A stretch of DNA of 64,000 nucleotides from Kryptolebias marmoratus. Its lineage: Eukaryota; Chordata; Actinopteri; Cyprinodontiformes; Rivulidae. Location of the stretch: contig NC_051433.1 of NCBI RefSeq assembly GCF_001649575.2, positions 24,289,229-24,353,228 of the forward strand, written 5' to 3'. Position numbers and translations under genes: made by a program. The notes beneath the pieces were generated by a model. It was given only the letters and a program-made list of their open reading frames with translations. It was not told the DNA's origin and did not search any database. This document shows, in pieces, positions 1-10,955 of this stretch; the stretch's first letter is position 1; every line of letters begins with the position of its first letter.

Positions 1-600
1 ATTATAGTGCACATTTTGAAATAAATGCATTTGAGAAAATCATTGCCTCTTTATTAAATGTTTATTTTACAAAGAATTTTTAAAAGTTCAAAACAATAAA
101 GTACCTATTTAATATTAATTACAAATAACTCTTAAGAAGTTAAAAGAAGTACTCCGTGAGAGTTAATATTAAAATCTAACACTGAATCAGTGTTAGTGAG
201 TGTTAAATTATTAACTCCAGCAGATTTGATATTTGACACTTTATAAGAGTTAAGGTACCAACTCTCCAAAAAGAGTTAAATTAACACTTTCTGGTGTGGA
301 CCCATATAGACACTTTAAAAGTGTTGAAATCAAATCAGACAGTGTTAATCTGGGCCTCCTGGATTTGCTGTGTATACCAACAAATTTAGCCCTTGAGGAA
401 CAGACATGGATCTTCGTTGTTACATTAGTTTATATTATGAGAGTATTTTTGAGAACTTTGAGGAAGGACAAATGAGTCCAGTGAGCCACAAGAGACAATA
501 AGGTTTATTTCCGCCCTGTCTTGCAGAGATCCTGAATAAGCACAGATGTTTAATTAACCTGAGATAAAGAAGATATTGTTGGCACCAAAACTGTTGTTCA
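1..600. repeat. AT-rich DNA with a short-motif dispersed repeat
   Basis: From about 120 to 350 the octamers AGAGTTAA and AGTGTTAA and their reverse complements recur many times with irregular spacing, so the stretch can fold on itself. This resembles a decayed non-autonomous repeat common in fish intergenic DNA; I cannot name the family. No coding exon is visible, and the rest of the stretch up to about 600 is plain AT-rich sequence. Confidence 0.4.
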
Positions 601-769
601 AAATACAGCTTAATGTTATGGAATGTGTGGAATAATATCTGCTCCAGACAGGTTTACATGATTCAAAACAAAGCGGAGAGTGTTCGGTTTAATCTGCCTA
701 TCAGCGCAGAGCTGCTGATCTGCCTGCCAACATCTGAGCCTCCTGCTGATCCCAGGCCTGCTCCGCCGG

Positions 770-2395
770 ATCCGAGCGGACGTGCGCGGCATAAGTAAGG
801 CGCCGCCGGTGTGTGTGACAGAACCCGCCAGGACCCACCCGAACCCTCAGCCCCAGCCTCAGCCTCCGGAGCTCCGCCGCGCCGTGCCGCGCCGCGCCGT
901 GCCGCGCCGCGCCGCGTTTCGCTCCGGCGGGCTTTTGGCTGCGTTTAATGCGTCACTGTGGCGCCGGCGCGCGCGCGTGTTCTTTTTTTTTTTTTTTTCT
1001 TTCCACCTCTCCGAAACGGAGCAGGAGAGAAGACCTCCGAGATGCGTTGTGTGAGCGGACTGCTGCTCGTTCAGCCTGCTGCGAGGATCATGGAGCTCTA
1101 ACCCGTGAGAAATGAGGGACAAGAAGAGGAAGAAGAAAAAAAAGGATTGTTGTTTTTGGGTTTGAGATGGAATCTGTTTTTTGTTTTTTTTTTCCTTTTC
1201 TGTCCGGGCCTGATGTCGGTGGTGTTGCAGGTGTAGGACGGAGGATTTGATGCGGGGGAGAGGGGCGCGCGCTCTGCTCATGGCAAACACAAGCGAGTTA
1301 GGGGAGAGCAGCTCGTCCTTCCAGAACCACGCAGCGTCCACGGCCTCTGCGGTCAAGCTCGCCTCCCTGGGTCTGATCATGGCCACGAGCCTGCTGGGGA
1401 ACGCGTCCCTGTCGCTGCTGCTGCTGAAGGACAGCTCCCTGCGCAGGGCTCCCTATTATTTCCTGCTGGACCTGTGCGCGGCAGACGTGCTGCGCGCGGC
1501 CGTCTGCTTCCCCTTTGTGATGGCGTCTGTTGACGGCGGCTCCGCGTGGCCCTACGGCGCGCTCAGCTGCAAGATCGTCGCCTTCCTGTCGGTGCTCTTC
1601 TGCTTCCACGTGGCCTTCCTGCTCTTCTGCGTCAGCATCACGCGCTACATGGCCATCGCCCACCACCGTTTCTACTCCAAGCGCATGAACCTGTGCACGT
1701 GCGTGGCCGTGATCTGCATGGTGTGGACCCTGTCCGTGGCCATGGCCTCTCCGCCGGTGTTTGACGTGGGCACGTACAAGTTCGTCCGCGAGGAAGAGCA
1801 GTGCACGTTCGAGCACCGCTATGTGAAGGCCAACGACACCCTGGGCTTCATGCTGATGCTGGTGGTCATTGTGGGCACCACCCACGTGGTCTACATCAAG
1901 ATGCTCTGCTTCGTCTACGACCACCGCAAGATGAAGCCGGCCCAGCTGGTCCCGGCCATCAGCCAGAACTGGACCTTCCACGGGCCCGGGGCCACCGGGC
2001 AGGCCGCGGCCAACTGGATAGCCGGCTTCGGCCGCGGGCCCACGCCGCCCACGCTGGTGGGCATCCGGCAGACCACGCACCCTGGCAACCGGAGGCTGCT
2101 GGTCCTGGACGAGTTCAAGACGGAGAAGCGCATCGGGAAGATGTACTACATGATCACCCTTACCTTCCTCGTCCTGTGGGCTCCGTACATCAGCGCCTGC
2201 TACCTGCGGATATTTGTGCGCGGGGCTCCGGTGCCGCAGCTCCACCTGACCGCCGCCGTGTGGCTGAGCTTCGCCCAGGCGGGGGCCAACCCCATCATCA
2301 GTTTCCTGTTCAACAAAGAGCTCCGGGTCCGACTCAGGGCCTGTTTCTCCTGCTGCCTGGGGACTCAGACCCCCATGGAGCCGTACTGTGTCATA
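770..2395. promoter_or_regulatory. CpG island covering the promoter, 5' leader and coding exon of gpr27
   Basis: GC content and CpG density jump at about 770 and fall again after the gpr27 stop codon, in contrast to the AT-rich surroundings. Positions about 868-917 carry a short tandem GCCGCGCC/GCCGTGCC array, followed by a GGCGCCGGCGCGCGCGCG stretch at about 960-977. No TATA box is evident, which fits a CpG-type promoter. Homopolymer T runs at about 982-998 and 1175-1200 interrupt the island. The transcription start cannot be fixed from sequence; it probably lies between 780 and 1100. Confidence 0.6.
1230..1231 (+). other. possible 3' splice site just upstream of the gpr27 coding exon
   Basis: A T/C-rich run (about 1175-1203) is followed by GGTGTTGCAG ending at 1230, a plausible acceptor. 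SREB-family genes generally carry the whole coding region in one exon behind non-coding 5' exons, so an acceptor about 50 bases before the start codon would fit. I cannot identify the matching donor, so an unspliced leader remains possible. Confidence 0.3.
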
Positions 2396-2398
2396 TGA
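1280..2398 (+). CDS. gpr27: SREB-family orphan G protein-coupled receptor, GPR27-like
   Basis: An intronless frame encodes a complete class A receptor of 372 residues, matching the roughly 370-375 of GPR27, GPR85 and GPR173. The start at 1280 was chosen because MANTS is the family N-terminus; an in-frame ATG at 1250 would add ten Arg-rich residues. Visible features are the N3 glycosylation site, GN in TM1 (N41), LCAAD in TM2, Cys97 and Cys175 for the extracellular disulfide, TRY (121-123) replacing DRY after TM3, a long third loop with the SREB signature ISQNWTFHGPGATGQAAANW (about 227-246), FLVLWAPY in TM6, NPIISF instead of NPxxY in TM7, and a C-terminal PYCVI. The RRLLVLDEFKTEKR, CYLR and VPQ segments look most like GPR27, and the neighbouring prokineticin gene agrees, but the FDVGTYKF to LGFMLML stretch is also close to GPR173. 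The ligand is unknown; the family is expressed mainly in brain and signals at the plasma membrane. SREB identity is near certain, paralogue less so. Confidence 0.9.
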   Translation: MANTSELGESSSSFQNHAASTASAVKLASLGLIMATSLLGNASLSLLLLKDSSLRRAPYYFLLDLCAADVLRAAVCFPFVMASVDGGSAWPYGALSCKIVAFLSVLFCFHVAFLLFCVSITRYMAIAHHRFYSKRMNLCTCVAVICMVWTLSVAMASPPVFDVGTYKFVREEEQCTFEHRYVKANDTLGFMLMLVVIVGTTHVVYIKMLCFVYDHRKMKPAQLVPAISQNWTFHGPGATGQAAANWIAGFGRGPTPPTLVGIRQTTHPGNRRLLVLDEFKTEKRIGKMYYMITLTFLVLWAPYISACYLRIFVRGAPVPQLHLTAAVWLSFAQAGANPIISFLFNKELRVRLRACFSCCLGTQTPMEPYCVI

Positions 2399-2743
2399 AC
2401 GCCTGTGAGCCAAAATACTGCCAAAGACTTATTTCTATACCAGTTTTTAGAATGTACACTGAGGGTTCCCCATGGGTATGTTAACAGAGAAGGTGGGTCA
2501 ACCCGTGTTCATCATCACTCATTAGATCATTCCAAGGGTCTGCAACCTGCGTCTCTGGGGCCATATGTGGCTCTTTGGTCCCTCTGCAGCAGCTCTCAGG
2601 AGCTTTGACCAATGTCGGAACAACGAATGTTTAAATTTAAAACCATGCTAGGAAAGCAAAAAAAAAAATATGGCGAGTTTTTTCTGGTTACACCAAGAAT
2701 TTGAAGGAACAGCCTAAAAACTTTAAATAAAAATTGAAATAAA
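2399..2743 (+). other. gpr27 3' flank with candidate polyadenylation signals
   Basis: After the stop, AATAAA hexamers occur at 2726-2731 and 2738-2743. They lie inside what looks like a hAT-type insertion beginning at 2533, so the transposon may supply the poly(A) signal, or the true 3' UTR may extend past it. The transcript end cannot be settled from sequence alone. Confidence 0.35.
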
Positions 2744-3568
2744 TGACGGTCTCTGCCTTAGAGGTACTCCATCACGTAGTGCGATAGACGTGGTTATCCT
2801 GAAGCACATCAAATGGTGCAGTATATGTATGCACTCCTTAAATGCGGGTCTGCACTCTGTGTAAACAAAGCACTCGGCTGAATCTGCCAAAAACCAAAAG
2901 GAAATTTGAGTCACATGACGGACGTACATTAGGCTGGCTGTAGTCTGTAGGTAAACAAATAAGGTGGAATGGAACAGGTGTAGAATCTGGGAGAAGAGTG
3001 GAAATACAAAAGCGATTCTGCTGCTAAAAGCCAAAAAAAAAAAAGGAGTAAACAAACACACATGGTAGCTGCCATCCGGTCACAGATGTTGCCACTGATT
3101 TTGTTTCTTACTTTGTGATTTTATTTTATTGGACCAGTCTTCACGACTTTGCAATGAGTACCTTTAATAAGAGAAGACCTTTCAGGTCCCAATTACGTAT
3201 CCAACAAACTGGTCTAATTTTTTTTTTTGCTTTATAACTTCTGAGTGGGATACTTGTATTACACTTTACTTCCATAAAATGCAGTCTTTAGTCTAGACAC
3301 ACACAAAAAAGCTTATTTTTTACTTTTGTTATAAGAGTTTGGACTTTTTCTTTGTTTTAAAATACCAAAAAACATGAATAGCTTATTATATGTAGGTTGT
3401 TAATTTAATAATGTCACAAACTATGTAGTTCTTTTAGTGTGTAGTGGGTATACAACTGCCATTGAGTTGTGTTATCTTTATTCCAATCTTCAGGTACATG
3501 TGTCTCTGGACAAATTCTGGCCAAAGAGCAGAAAAGGCTCCTTTGATTGGAGAGGTTGCAGACCCCTG
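2533..3568. mobile_element. hAT-like non-autonomous element, about 1.04 kb
   Basis: The left end reads CAAGGGTCTGCAACCT, and the reverse complement of the right end reads CAGGGGTCTGCAACCT, a 16-base inverted repeat with one mismatch. A GGCTCTTTGG motif follows on the left (from about 2568) and a similar CTCTTTGGCC follows on the inverted right end. CAGGGGTCTGCAACCT-type ends are typical of fish hAT elements. No transposase frame is visible inside. The 8-bp flanks do not form a clear target duplication, so the exact limits are uncertain. Confidence 0.55.
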
Positions 3569-4194
3569 CATTAATCCAACAGGACATGACCTCGTTCTAC
3601 GTCTCAGTTTTGCTTTGAGAGTGTTCCAAGTTGGCAGGCAGACGTATCCAACAAAAAAAGTGTAACTAGTTTCTTAATTTTTTTCAAAGTGGGTTTCTGT
3701 GGAACGATCTTGAGCTTTGAATGTCTTACCTGTTGTAGGTAGCTTCTTGAACAACCTCAGTATGAAGGATAATAAACTTAGCTTCGTAATGCCAACATTA
3801 CTTTCACAATACACAGTTCAAGCAGAAATGTGTGGATACTCTTATTGGGAGTTCTCCCAGGCAGCACTGCCACTGTTTCCAAATACCTACAGATGTCTGT
3901 GTGGAGTTAGCTGTTTAATACAACATTCTTTTAAAGTTTTAGAAAATACTGTTTGCATGGACCTCTATGGCAATTTGGAGATTGGAGTTTTAAGACTGCA
4001 GCAATCTGCTTTGGTCTTGGCCCAGCTCTGACCAGCCATTAGCTAGTCAGTCCGATCAGAATTAAACTCTTTTTTTCTCTCAGCTGAGGCCGTTCAAAGC
4101 TGTACAATTCTTGTTAAAATCTGAATCACAGTTTTAGTTTTGTGTGAATCGAAAACACCTTTCTATCAACCAACTCTACTGATAACATTAAAAA
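3569..4194. other. intergenic sequence, nothing identified
   Basis: Unique-looking AT-rich sequence. Open frames here are short and show no recognisable domain, splice context or codon bias. Confidence 0.5.
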
Positions 4195-4535
4195 AATTAA
4201 AGGCCTAGCACTCACAGACGGAATGGATATCACCTGCTGTTTTTCACGTCAGAGTTTTAGACTAAGATCATCTTGTGCTGACATGAGGTTGAGTTATAGC
4301 CGTTTTGGTCAAACCTTGTAAATGACGTTATGCAGCATTGTGAGGTATCATGAGTTGTGCTCAGAGTGTGTTATGGATGACTTTCAGCTACTTCCACACC
4401 AAATCTTAGTTCAATATTTGTAAAAGTATCTCTGTTATAGCCATTTTTATTTTGGCTAGCGTCCATTAGCTGCGGCTGCCATCTCAAATTGGGGTGACTC
4501 CAAAAGTTTATAGAAATACATCCAGTGATTTAAAA
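4195..4535 (+). repeat. tandem-unit repeat family, truncated copy
   Basis: Begins with the family's AAAGGCCTAGCA head and continues through the 'actaagatcatcttgtg', 'gtcaaaccttgtaaatgac' and 'ctccaaaagtt' blocks shared with the other copies. It stops before the far inverted end, so it is truncated. Confidence 0.7.
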
Positions 4536-5892
4536 CAAACAAAAAAAGGTTTAAAAACTACTTTTTTTATTTTACACTTCTGAAATTTTAGTACCTAAAA
4601 GTTGCTGCATGAAAAAATTAGAATGTAAACCATATTAAACAGAATCAATAAATACTGTTCTTTGCTTTGTGGACACTCAGCCAACTACAGTGGATACATT
4701 TTCTTAGGCTAATTTTTTGCTCAGATCTGTTTTTTTATTTTATTATTTTTGTGTGGTTGTTCACATTATAGTTTAAAAGACTCCAGTGTGAACAGTCTGC
4801 GGCCCTAAAGCGACCCACGTGAACAGAAGAAGACATGACATCACACGCATCATGTTTATGAAAGTAAATATGGATGCTGAATTCTGAAGTTGTTGTGAGA
4901 TCTGAGCCAACTAAGTTGTTATCTGACATGGATTTTTTTTTTTGTGCATTTGATCTTGCCGCTTCCTGCTTGCTCCAGAATTACACTTCTGGAACGGGAG
5001 CGCCTTACTGAAAGTAAAAAAAAAAAAACTAAAGTATTGATCCCATCATGATAGTATCAATATGATCTGACGCCCGCATTGGTATCATATCATATTTAGA
5101 ATCTTACTCAACCAGATAAAAAAAAAAAAATATATCAAATTTGTCACGTTCAAAAATTACATATGGGTCGCATATGTAAAAAAACAGATTTGCCTGCAGT
5201 GTGAAGGTGGCCTAAGTTTTGTATCATGGTGCTGCTTTAAAATGACATTACCCCGCTGTGCTGCTAGCTTGCGCATGCTAACACTGCTAGCACATGATGA
5301 CATTGTTTGCACCTTTGTCAGAAAAAAAGTTCTACACAGGAAAAGGCTTTTTTTTGTTTCTTTTCTATTTTTTATATATATTTGTTGTTTAGCAAAAATA
5401 AGAGTTACATTTTTGCTGGTGCCACAGAGTTTTTCCGTGTTAGAGCTGCCTCTTCAGGCTGGATACTGTGATTAGCCTAGCATGCCTCCACATTTAACTC
5501 CATGTCACGTGACTGACAGAGCAGCAGTATTGTTGTGGAAAAGACAAATGAGAAGAGGGGGAAATGGAGAAGTGATGGAGTTGTGTGACTAAAAAAAATG
5601 TAATATCTGGCTTGATTAATGAATCACTAGAGTTTGTTTATTTGTGTGTCCAAGCGTGACCTGTTGTGGCATCTGGGACTGTCGTACAGCGAGTACATAC
5701 GCAGGTGAAATTCAGGAAATCCCCTCACAAGAACTGTCCTTTTTTAAAACTGAGATCATCATGAGATAATGTTTCTGTTTACCCTAGTTCAAAGAGCTAT
5801 CTGCAACAGGTAACATATTTTTTGTTCACAACCAGTCTTCAAAATCCCACTTCAAAAAGAAAAAAAATCTGAACTATCACTTGGAAAATAGA
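4536..5892. other. intergenic sequence, nothing identified
   Basis: AT-rich with several A and T homopolymers and scattered short repeats. No exon, RNA gene or complete transposon recognised. Confidence 0.45.
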
Positions 5893-6932
5893 AATTAAAG
5901 GCCTAGCATTCCTTGAAGGAATGCATATCGCCCGTCAGCTTTCATACCAGATTTATAACTAAGATAATAATATGATAATAAATGACAGAGTTTTAGTCAT
6001 TTTGGTCAAACCTTGTAAATGATAATAGGCGCAATGTCATGTGATAATGCAAGATCTTGTGAGATGTGATAGTGCTCAGAGAATGGCTTGTGAATGACTC
6101 TCAGCTACTACCACACCAAATTTGAGCTCAATATCTTTAAAATTAACTAAGCTATAGCCATTATTGTGTTAGCTAATGTCAGTTAGCTGTGGCAGCCATA
6201 CTGAATTGGGTTGATTCCAAAAGGTAATCAGATGTAGACGTACATACAATGATTGCTTTCTGTGAGTTTCATTGGCATCTGTCAAGGAGTTCACGAGATA
6301 TTTTGCTAACAGATAAACAGGGCTGACACCAACAGTTAATGCCAAAGTGTTAAGCAAAGGTCTTGCACAATGTCTGAATACTGGAGTAATTGTTGGGAAT
6401 GAAATACAGCTACTACCATACAGGAAAGTAGCTCAATATTTGTTAAATTGGTTTCATTATAGCCATGTTTGTGTTTCTCAAGGTCAGTTGGTTGCAGCAA
6501 CCGCGTTGAATCGGATCAACTCCAAAGGTTAATCAGTTGTAGATCCAATGATTATTTTCTGACCGTTTCAATAAAATTTGTCCAGTGGTTCCATGAGATA
6601 TTTTGCTAACAGACAGACACAACGGACTTCAACAGTTTATGTCAAAGTTTTTAAAACAAATCTTGTGCGATCAGTTAGCACTCAGAGTGTGTGTTGGGGA
6701 TGACTCTCAGCTGCTCCCACAAGAAAATTTAGGTCAATATCTGTGAAACTGACTAATGTTGCTTAGCTGTTGCGGTCGTCTTGAACTGGGTTGACTTTCA
6801 AAGGTCATCCGTTGCAGACATACATCCAAAGATTACTTTCTGAGAGGTTCATTAAAATCTGCCCACTGGTCCATGAGATGTTTTTGTTAACACAACAATC
6901 CTTTGTCCTGTTGCCTTCGATGGCAGGTGATA
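5893..6932 (+). repeat. tandem-unit repeat family, three-unit copy
   Basis: Starts ATTAAAGGCCTAGCA, then the palindrome TTCCTTGAAGGAAT (5909-5922), then ATATCGCCCG. The phrase 'agatattttgctaacagac' or a close variant recurs near 6297, 6597 and 6880, each preceded by 'actttctgagagtttcat'-like sequence, which marks three units of roughly 300 bp. The end is a GATGGCAGGTGATA inverted terminus at about 6919-6932. Any peptide frames inside are incidental. Confidence 0.8.
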
Positions 6933-7858
6933 ATGTGCTGGAGCGACAGAGCTACCTTTGAATTTCAGACTGCTGCATGTATTTTAGGTGACACTCCAAA
7001 CCCACTCAGACACATGTTACATTCTTGTTCCTCCTATCAGCGCCCCATGACCGGATATTTCTGTCTGCTCCACAAAAATACAAACCACGATGTGTACATT
7101 TTGAAATGCTATGGAGTCAACCAAAATGCCGGAGCGCTACTTTATCTGTAAAATACTTTCCAGTTCTTTGAATACCACAAATGACCTTTAAAAAGATATT
7201 TTTTAATGACGGCAAAAACTGTAAATACTGTAAATCCCCATCTGCCTTTCCTTCCACTTTGGTTGTAAATATGTTGATTCAAATGTATATTCCACCGTTT
7301 ATTCTTTGTGTAAAGGACGACAAACTCATGCTGAAAAATATTTGTTGTCTTTTTTTTCAGATTTATTCAGATCTGCCGAAGGATGAACACGACAGTCAGC
7401 TTTCCTTTTCATTAAAAGAAAGCGGACTCTGCAAATGTGAACAATTTGCTGCTTTGAACCAGTGTTTGGATTATTATTATTTTTGTTTTTCAAATAAACC
7501 TGAAATGGATGATAAGATGACTGGGCTCTATCCTCTGTTTTTAACAAGATGCTGTTATCAGAACCATTTCTGCCTTTAAAGAAGAAACTTAATTAGGGAT
7601 GCAGCTGATTAAACTGTTCTTAGATGTATACAAAAATCATGTGATGGCAATAATCAGGTCAACTTTTTATTTGCTGCTCTGATTTGTGTATCGTAACTCC
7701 AAAAATGTACAGTTTTTGTGAACTCTCTGCGTTAGATAAAAAGGAAACGGACAACTATATAAAGTACCGTAATGATTTAGGTTTGACGAGAAGTAAAAGT
7801 TGCATCTGTCATGTCGTAATTTGACCACTGGTAAATGATTAGATTGTAAATTCTGTAG
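6933..7858. other. intergenic sequence, nothing identified
   Basis: The frame at 7181-7579 (132 codons) has no recognisable domain, an AT-driven composition and no splice or promoter context. It is treated as chance. Confidence 0.45.
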
Positions 7859-7972
7859 TACAACTACAAACCTGTCCTGTAATTCATGAGATATGTTTGG
7901 TCACACACACACATACACACACAAAAACATTATCATCTGCCTTTGCCTTTTGGCAGCCGGTGATAATAATTT
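7859..7972 (+). repeat. tandem-unit repeat family, terminal fragment
   Basis: Contains 'attcatgagatatgtttggt', a (CA)n tract and the closing GGCAGCCGGTGATAATA, which matches the far end of the family. Only the last 110 bases or so are present. Confidence 0.55.
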
Positions 7973-8699
7973 AAGAAGCCGAAACTAAATGATCATGGCT
8001 TTGTAAAGTGGGTCAGATCCTCAAATGTGCCAAAACACAACTTTAAGAAAAAAATAAAAATTGAACTTTCGCTGTCTCATAAATCCAAGTTTTATCAAAC
8101 CCAGGATCTTTAGATAGTTTAAGGCCATTAGCTTGTGCTACATCATTTGAACGAGTCATTAGTAAAGGGAGAAAGATGTATGACTAAAAAAAAAAAAAAG
8201 AAAGAAAGGATGTGCTTGGTCTACTTTCTCATGAATACCATTTACAACCTCAATTTCTTCATGTCTGGCTCCAGCTCTTTTGTATTTTAGGATGAGTGTA
8301 TTTGCAGACATTGATCTGAATGTCAAACATTTCTACGCAACAAACTCATGTCTTCAGAAAGACTTCTTTGCCCCTTTCGTTTAAACAGATTGACTACAAA
8401 CTGGCAGTGAAACTGTCAAACTGGCCTGATCACCTTTTTTTTTAAATAAAAGTTTGGACCTTTATGGCTCAGTCTGTCTTTACTGGACAGGTGACTCCTG
8501 AGAATGACGAGGAGCCATGACAGACAAAAAAACTTGAAATCTTTGAGCCTGCAGTTAGAATAGTTGGGCAGATTATTACACATTTAAAAGTCAGCAGTTG
8601 GAGAGTGAGTTGATATTATCACGCTTTACTGACAAGATTATCAGATGTGATTTATAAGTAGGCTATATGAGGGATAAAAACGACTACAATAAAATATAG

Positions 8700-9068
8700 C
8701 TTTTCTTGTAGGAATGCATATCACCCGCCACCTTCCATGCCAAAGTTTTAGGAGCAAGTTCTAAGATGTTGTGCAATCCGGTAGTGGTCAGAGTTTGTGT
8801 TGGGGATGAGTCTCAGCTACTACCACACCAGATTTTAGCTCAGTATCTGTAAAATTGACTGAGGTGTTGCCATTTTTGCCTTTTACTAAGATTGATTAGC
8901 TGTGGTGGCCAACTTGAATTGGGTTGACTCCAGAAGTTAATTAGTTGTAGATGTTCATCCAGTTTCCTTAAAATCCCTCCAATGGTTCATGAGATATTTT
9001 GCTAACAGACAAACAACACAGACACAGCCAGTTACATTATTGTTCACCTTTCATGGTGGCGGGTGATA
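8700..9068 (+). repeat. tandem-unit repeat family, single-unit copy with perfect inverted ends
   Basis: TATCACCCGCCACC at 8719-8732 is the exact reverse complement of GGTGGCGGGTGATA at 9055-9068, giving a 350-bp body with 14-bp perfect inverted repeats. The palindrome-derived head (TTCTTGTAGGAATGCA) lies just outside the left inverted repeat, as in other copies. Between them is one copy of the internal unit. This is the cleanest minimal member in the window. Confidence 0.85.
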
Positions 9069-9898
9069 CTGAAATAATAAAGACATGAATTTGTTTGCAT
9101 GCACCACCTTGTCATTGACAAACGACTATTTATATGTCATTGTGTGACTCTTCTAGGCAAAAGGCAAGCTGCCTGGTCATTTATCTGCTTGGTTTCATAA
9201 CTGGTCCAGAACATGCAGTCACAGGAAGTCACACAGTGCACACACAAAGGAGGAGGTGCAGGGACCAGGTCGCAGTCTCTCTGGAGACCGGCAAGACAGT
9301 GAGGGGGGCTGAGAGCTAAACTAGGCCTAGAGATGAAAGAAAAACCCCTGGAAGGAGCCGCATTCAAAAGTACCGAGGATACCAAGAGCTACAGTTAGCC
9401 ATGACGGGGCAGAAAGTCCGAAAGCCTGAAGAGACATGAGCATTAGGCTCAGAGAAACTAATCATGAAACAAGGATCAAGTACTGACTGGTAACCCTGAT
9501 AACTGCTGCTACAGAGTCCGTTTTGACTGAGTGACAGGGCAGACAAATGTAAGGTCCTCAGCGCTGGCTCTGCAGATGTACTTCAGCACCTAGATTTGCT
9601 ATATACAGACAAACAAGCAAAAAGAGAAGGTGCAGACAAATAGGAGGGAAAAGTGAGGGGCTTTAAAGTAACACGGTGTGACTTTACCTTCATGGAGTTC
9701 TTCAGAGCACTTCGATATTCTCAGTGTGCTCTTTAAACAGCCTCCTTCTTTTTATTCTGATCCAGCTTCTTTTTGTTAAAACATTAGCTGCTGTTGAGTC
9801 AGTAACGTTCACTGGCATTGGCTATGGCTCTTGTTTTAAACGAGTCTATTAATGTGTTTATTTAACATCATGATGCTACTGGACCTTGTGAATTTCCC
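9069..9898. other. intergenic sequence with possible decayed repeat
   Basis: The purine-rich stretch from about 9220 to 9660 resembles in texture the TGTCA-ended repeats at 21.3 and 52.8 kb, but I cannot align its ends. No exon recognised. Confidence 0.35.
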
Positions 9899-10105
9899 TG
9901 TGTGATTAATTGTACGTGCGCAAACACTGTTCTCTGCATTTGACCCATAACACGTGTGAGATACACTGAAGTGGAGCAGTGAGCAGCTATTTAGGTGCCC
10001 CGGGGAGCAGTTAGGGATTAGATGTCATGCTCGAGGACACCGTGACGTATGGGCATTGAACCTGCAACTTTCCAGTCTCAAAACGGCTGCCATGCCACTT
10101 AATAA
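9899..10105 (-). repeat. tRNA-derived SINE, minus orientation
   Basis: On the minus strand the sequence contains a box-B-like GGTTCAATGCC, then the teleost SINE body (CTAACTGCTCCCCGGGGCACC, here read across about 9999-10018) and the GTCAAATGCAGAGAACA tail region. This order matches a widespread fish tRNA-derived SINE. The head is diverged, and the element is presumably inactive. Confidence 0.6.
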
Positions 10106-10840
10106 TGAAAACAAGTTTGTTTGCTACCCAAGGTTTTTTGTAATAATTTAGTCCAATTTCCAAAACTGCATTTCTCACAGATATTATGCAGCCTAAATAG
10201 ATGGGCGTCTTTTGATGCAAAAGAGTGTTAGACTGGAGGAGTCCTTGCATTATTTGGGAAAATCTAATTTTAACGTGTGCCTTGAAAAAGATGCTTTAAA
10301 TAATTAACCTGACAATGAATGATTTCATAGCTATGTTTTCTTTTCAACAACGGATAAAGATGAGCTGCTCTGAAGGCAAACCGTTCTTTAGCCATTATGG
10401 TTAATTAAAACATTATCAATGTTCTTCTTTGCCCTTGTTGTGGCTAAAAACGCCCTTCGTATTTGGAATTCTTGGCTCATTATTTGTTTAGCATTGAATA
10501 TCTTTGCTGGAGTAATGCTGCTTTTCCACTCATGCTTTTGTTGACAGCAGCTGAGAGCTCAAAACAATTTTGAACACTTTCAAACATAAAGCCATATGAA
10601 ATGAGGAGCACTGGCTTTTATGTACACGGCTCGTTTTCATTAATATTTTGATTACATTAATAGGTAAATGTAAAACCTCAAATAAGATCAGATTATTAAA
10701 CTGACTGGTTGTTAAGCATCGTAGAACATTATTTTGTGCGCTGACAAGGCAGAAACAGGTTACAGGAAATGAGATAATCAAGTGAGAGAAAGGAGAAGAA
10801 CCAGCAAGCGTTTTTTTTCCTTTTTTCTTCAAATATATTG
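10106..10840. other. intergenic sequence downstream of prok2
   Basis: AT-rich sequence with no recognised exon. It is probably beyond the prok2 transcript end if the ATTAAA at 10841-10846 is used. Confidence 0.4.
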
Positions 10841-10846
10841 TTTAAT
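10841..10846 (-). terminator. candidate prok2 polyadenylation signal (ATTAAA)
   Basis: On the minus strand ATTAAA lies about 110 bases after the prok2 stop codon. No canonical AATAAA on that strand was noticed between the stop and this site. It is a plausible but unproven signal. Confidence 0.3.
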
Positions 10847-10955
10847 TTAAGCCAACATGACGATAAATTACAAAAAGTAGCTCTCGTGAAAATAATAAAA
10901 AAAACAGTGTGAAAACAGGTTTTTAAAGTTGTTATGATGCAGCAGGGTTTGGTCC

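Noticed and set aside
859..1386. 175-codon minus-strand frame across the gpr27 promoter
   Set aside because: Antisense to a CpG island and leader; low-complexity Lys and Arg runs from homopolymers; no domain.
1298..2413. 371-codon minus-strand frame opposite gpr27
   Set aside because: Exact shadow of the GPCR coding exon; His/Gln/Gly-rich composition is produced by the GC-rich sense codons.
1801..2484. 227-codon plus-strand frame overlapping gpr27 in another phase
   Set aside because: Out-of-frame shadow of the receptor; no family resemblance.
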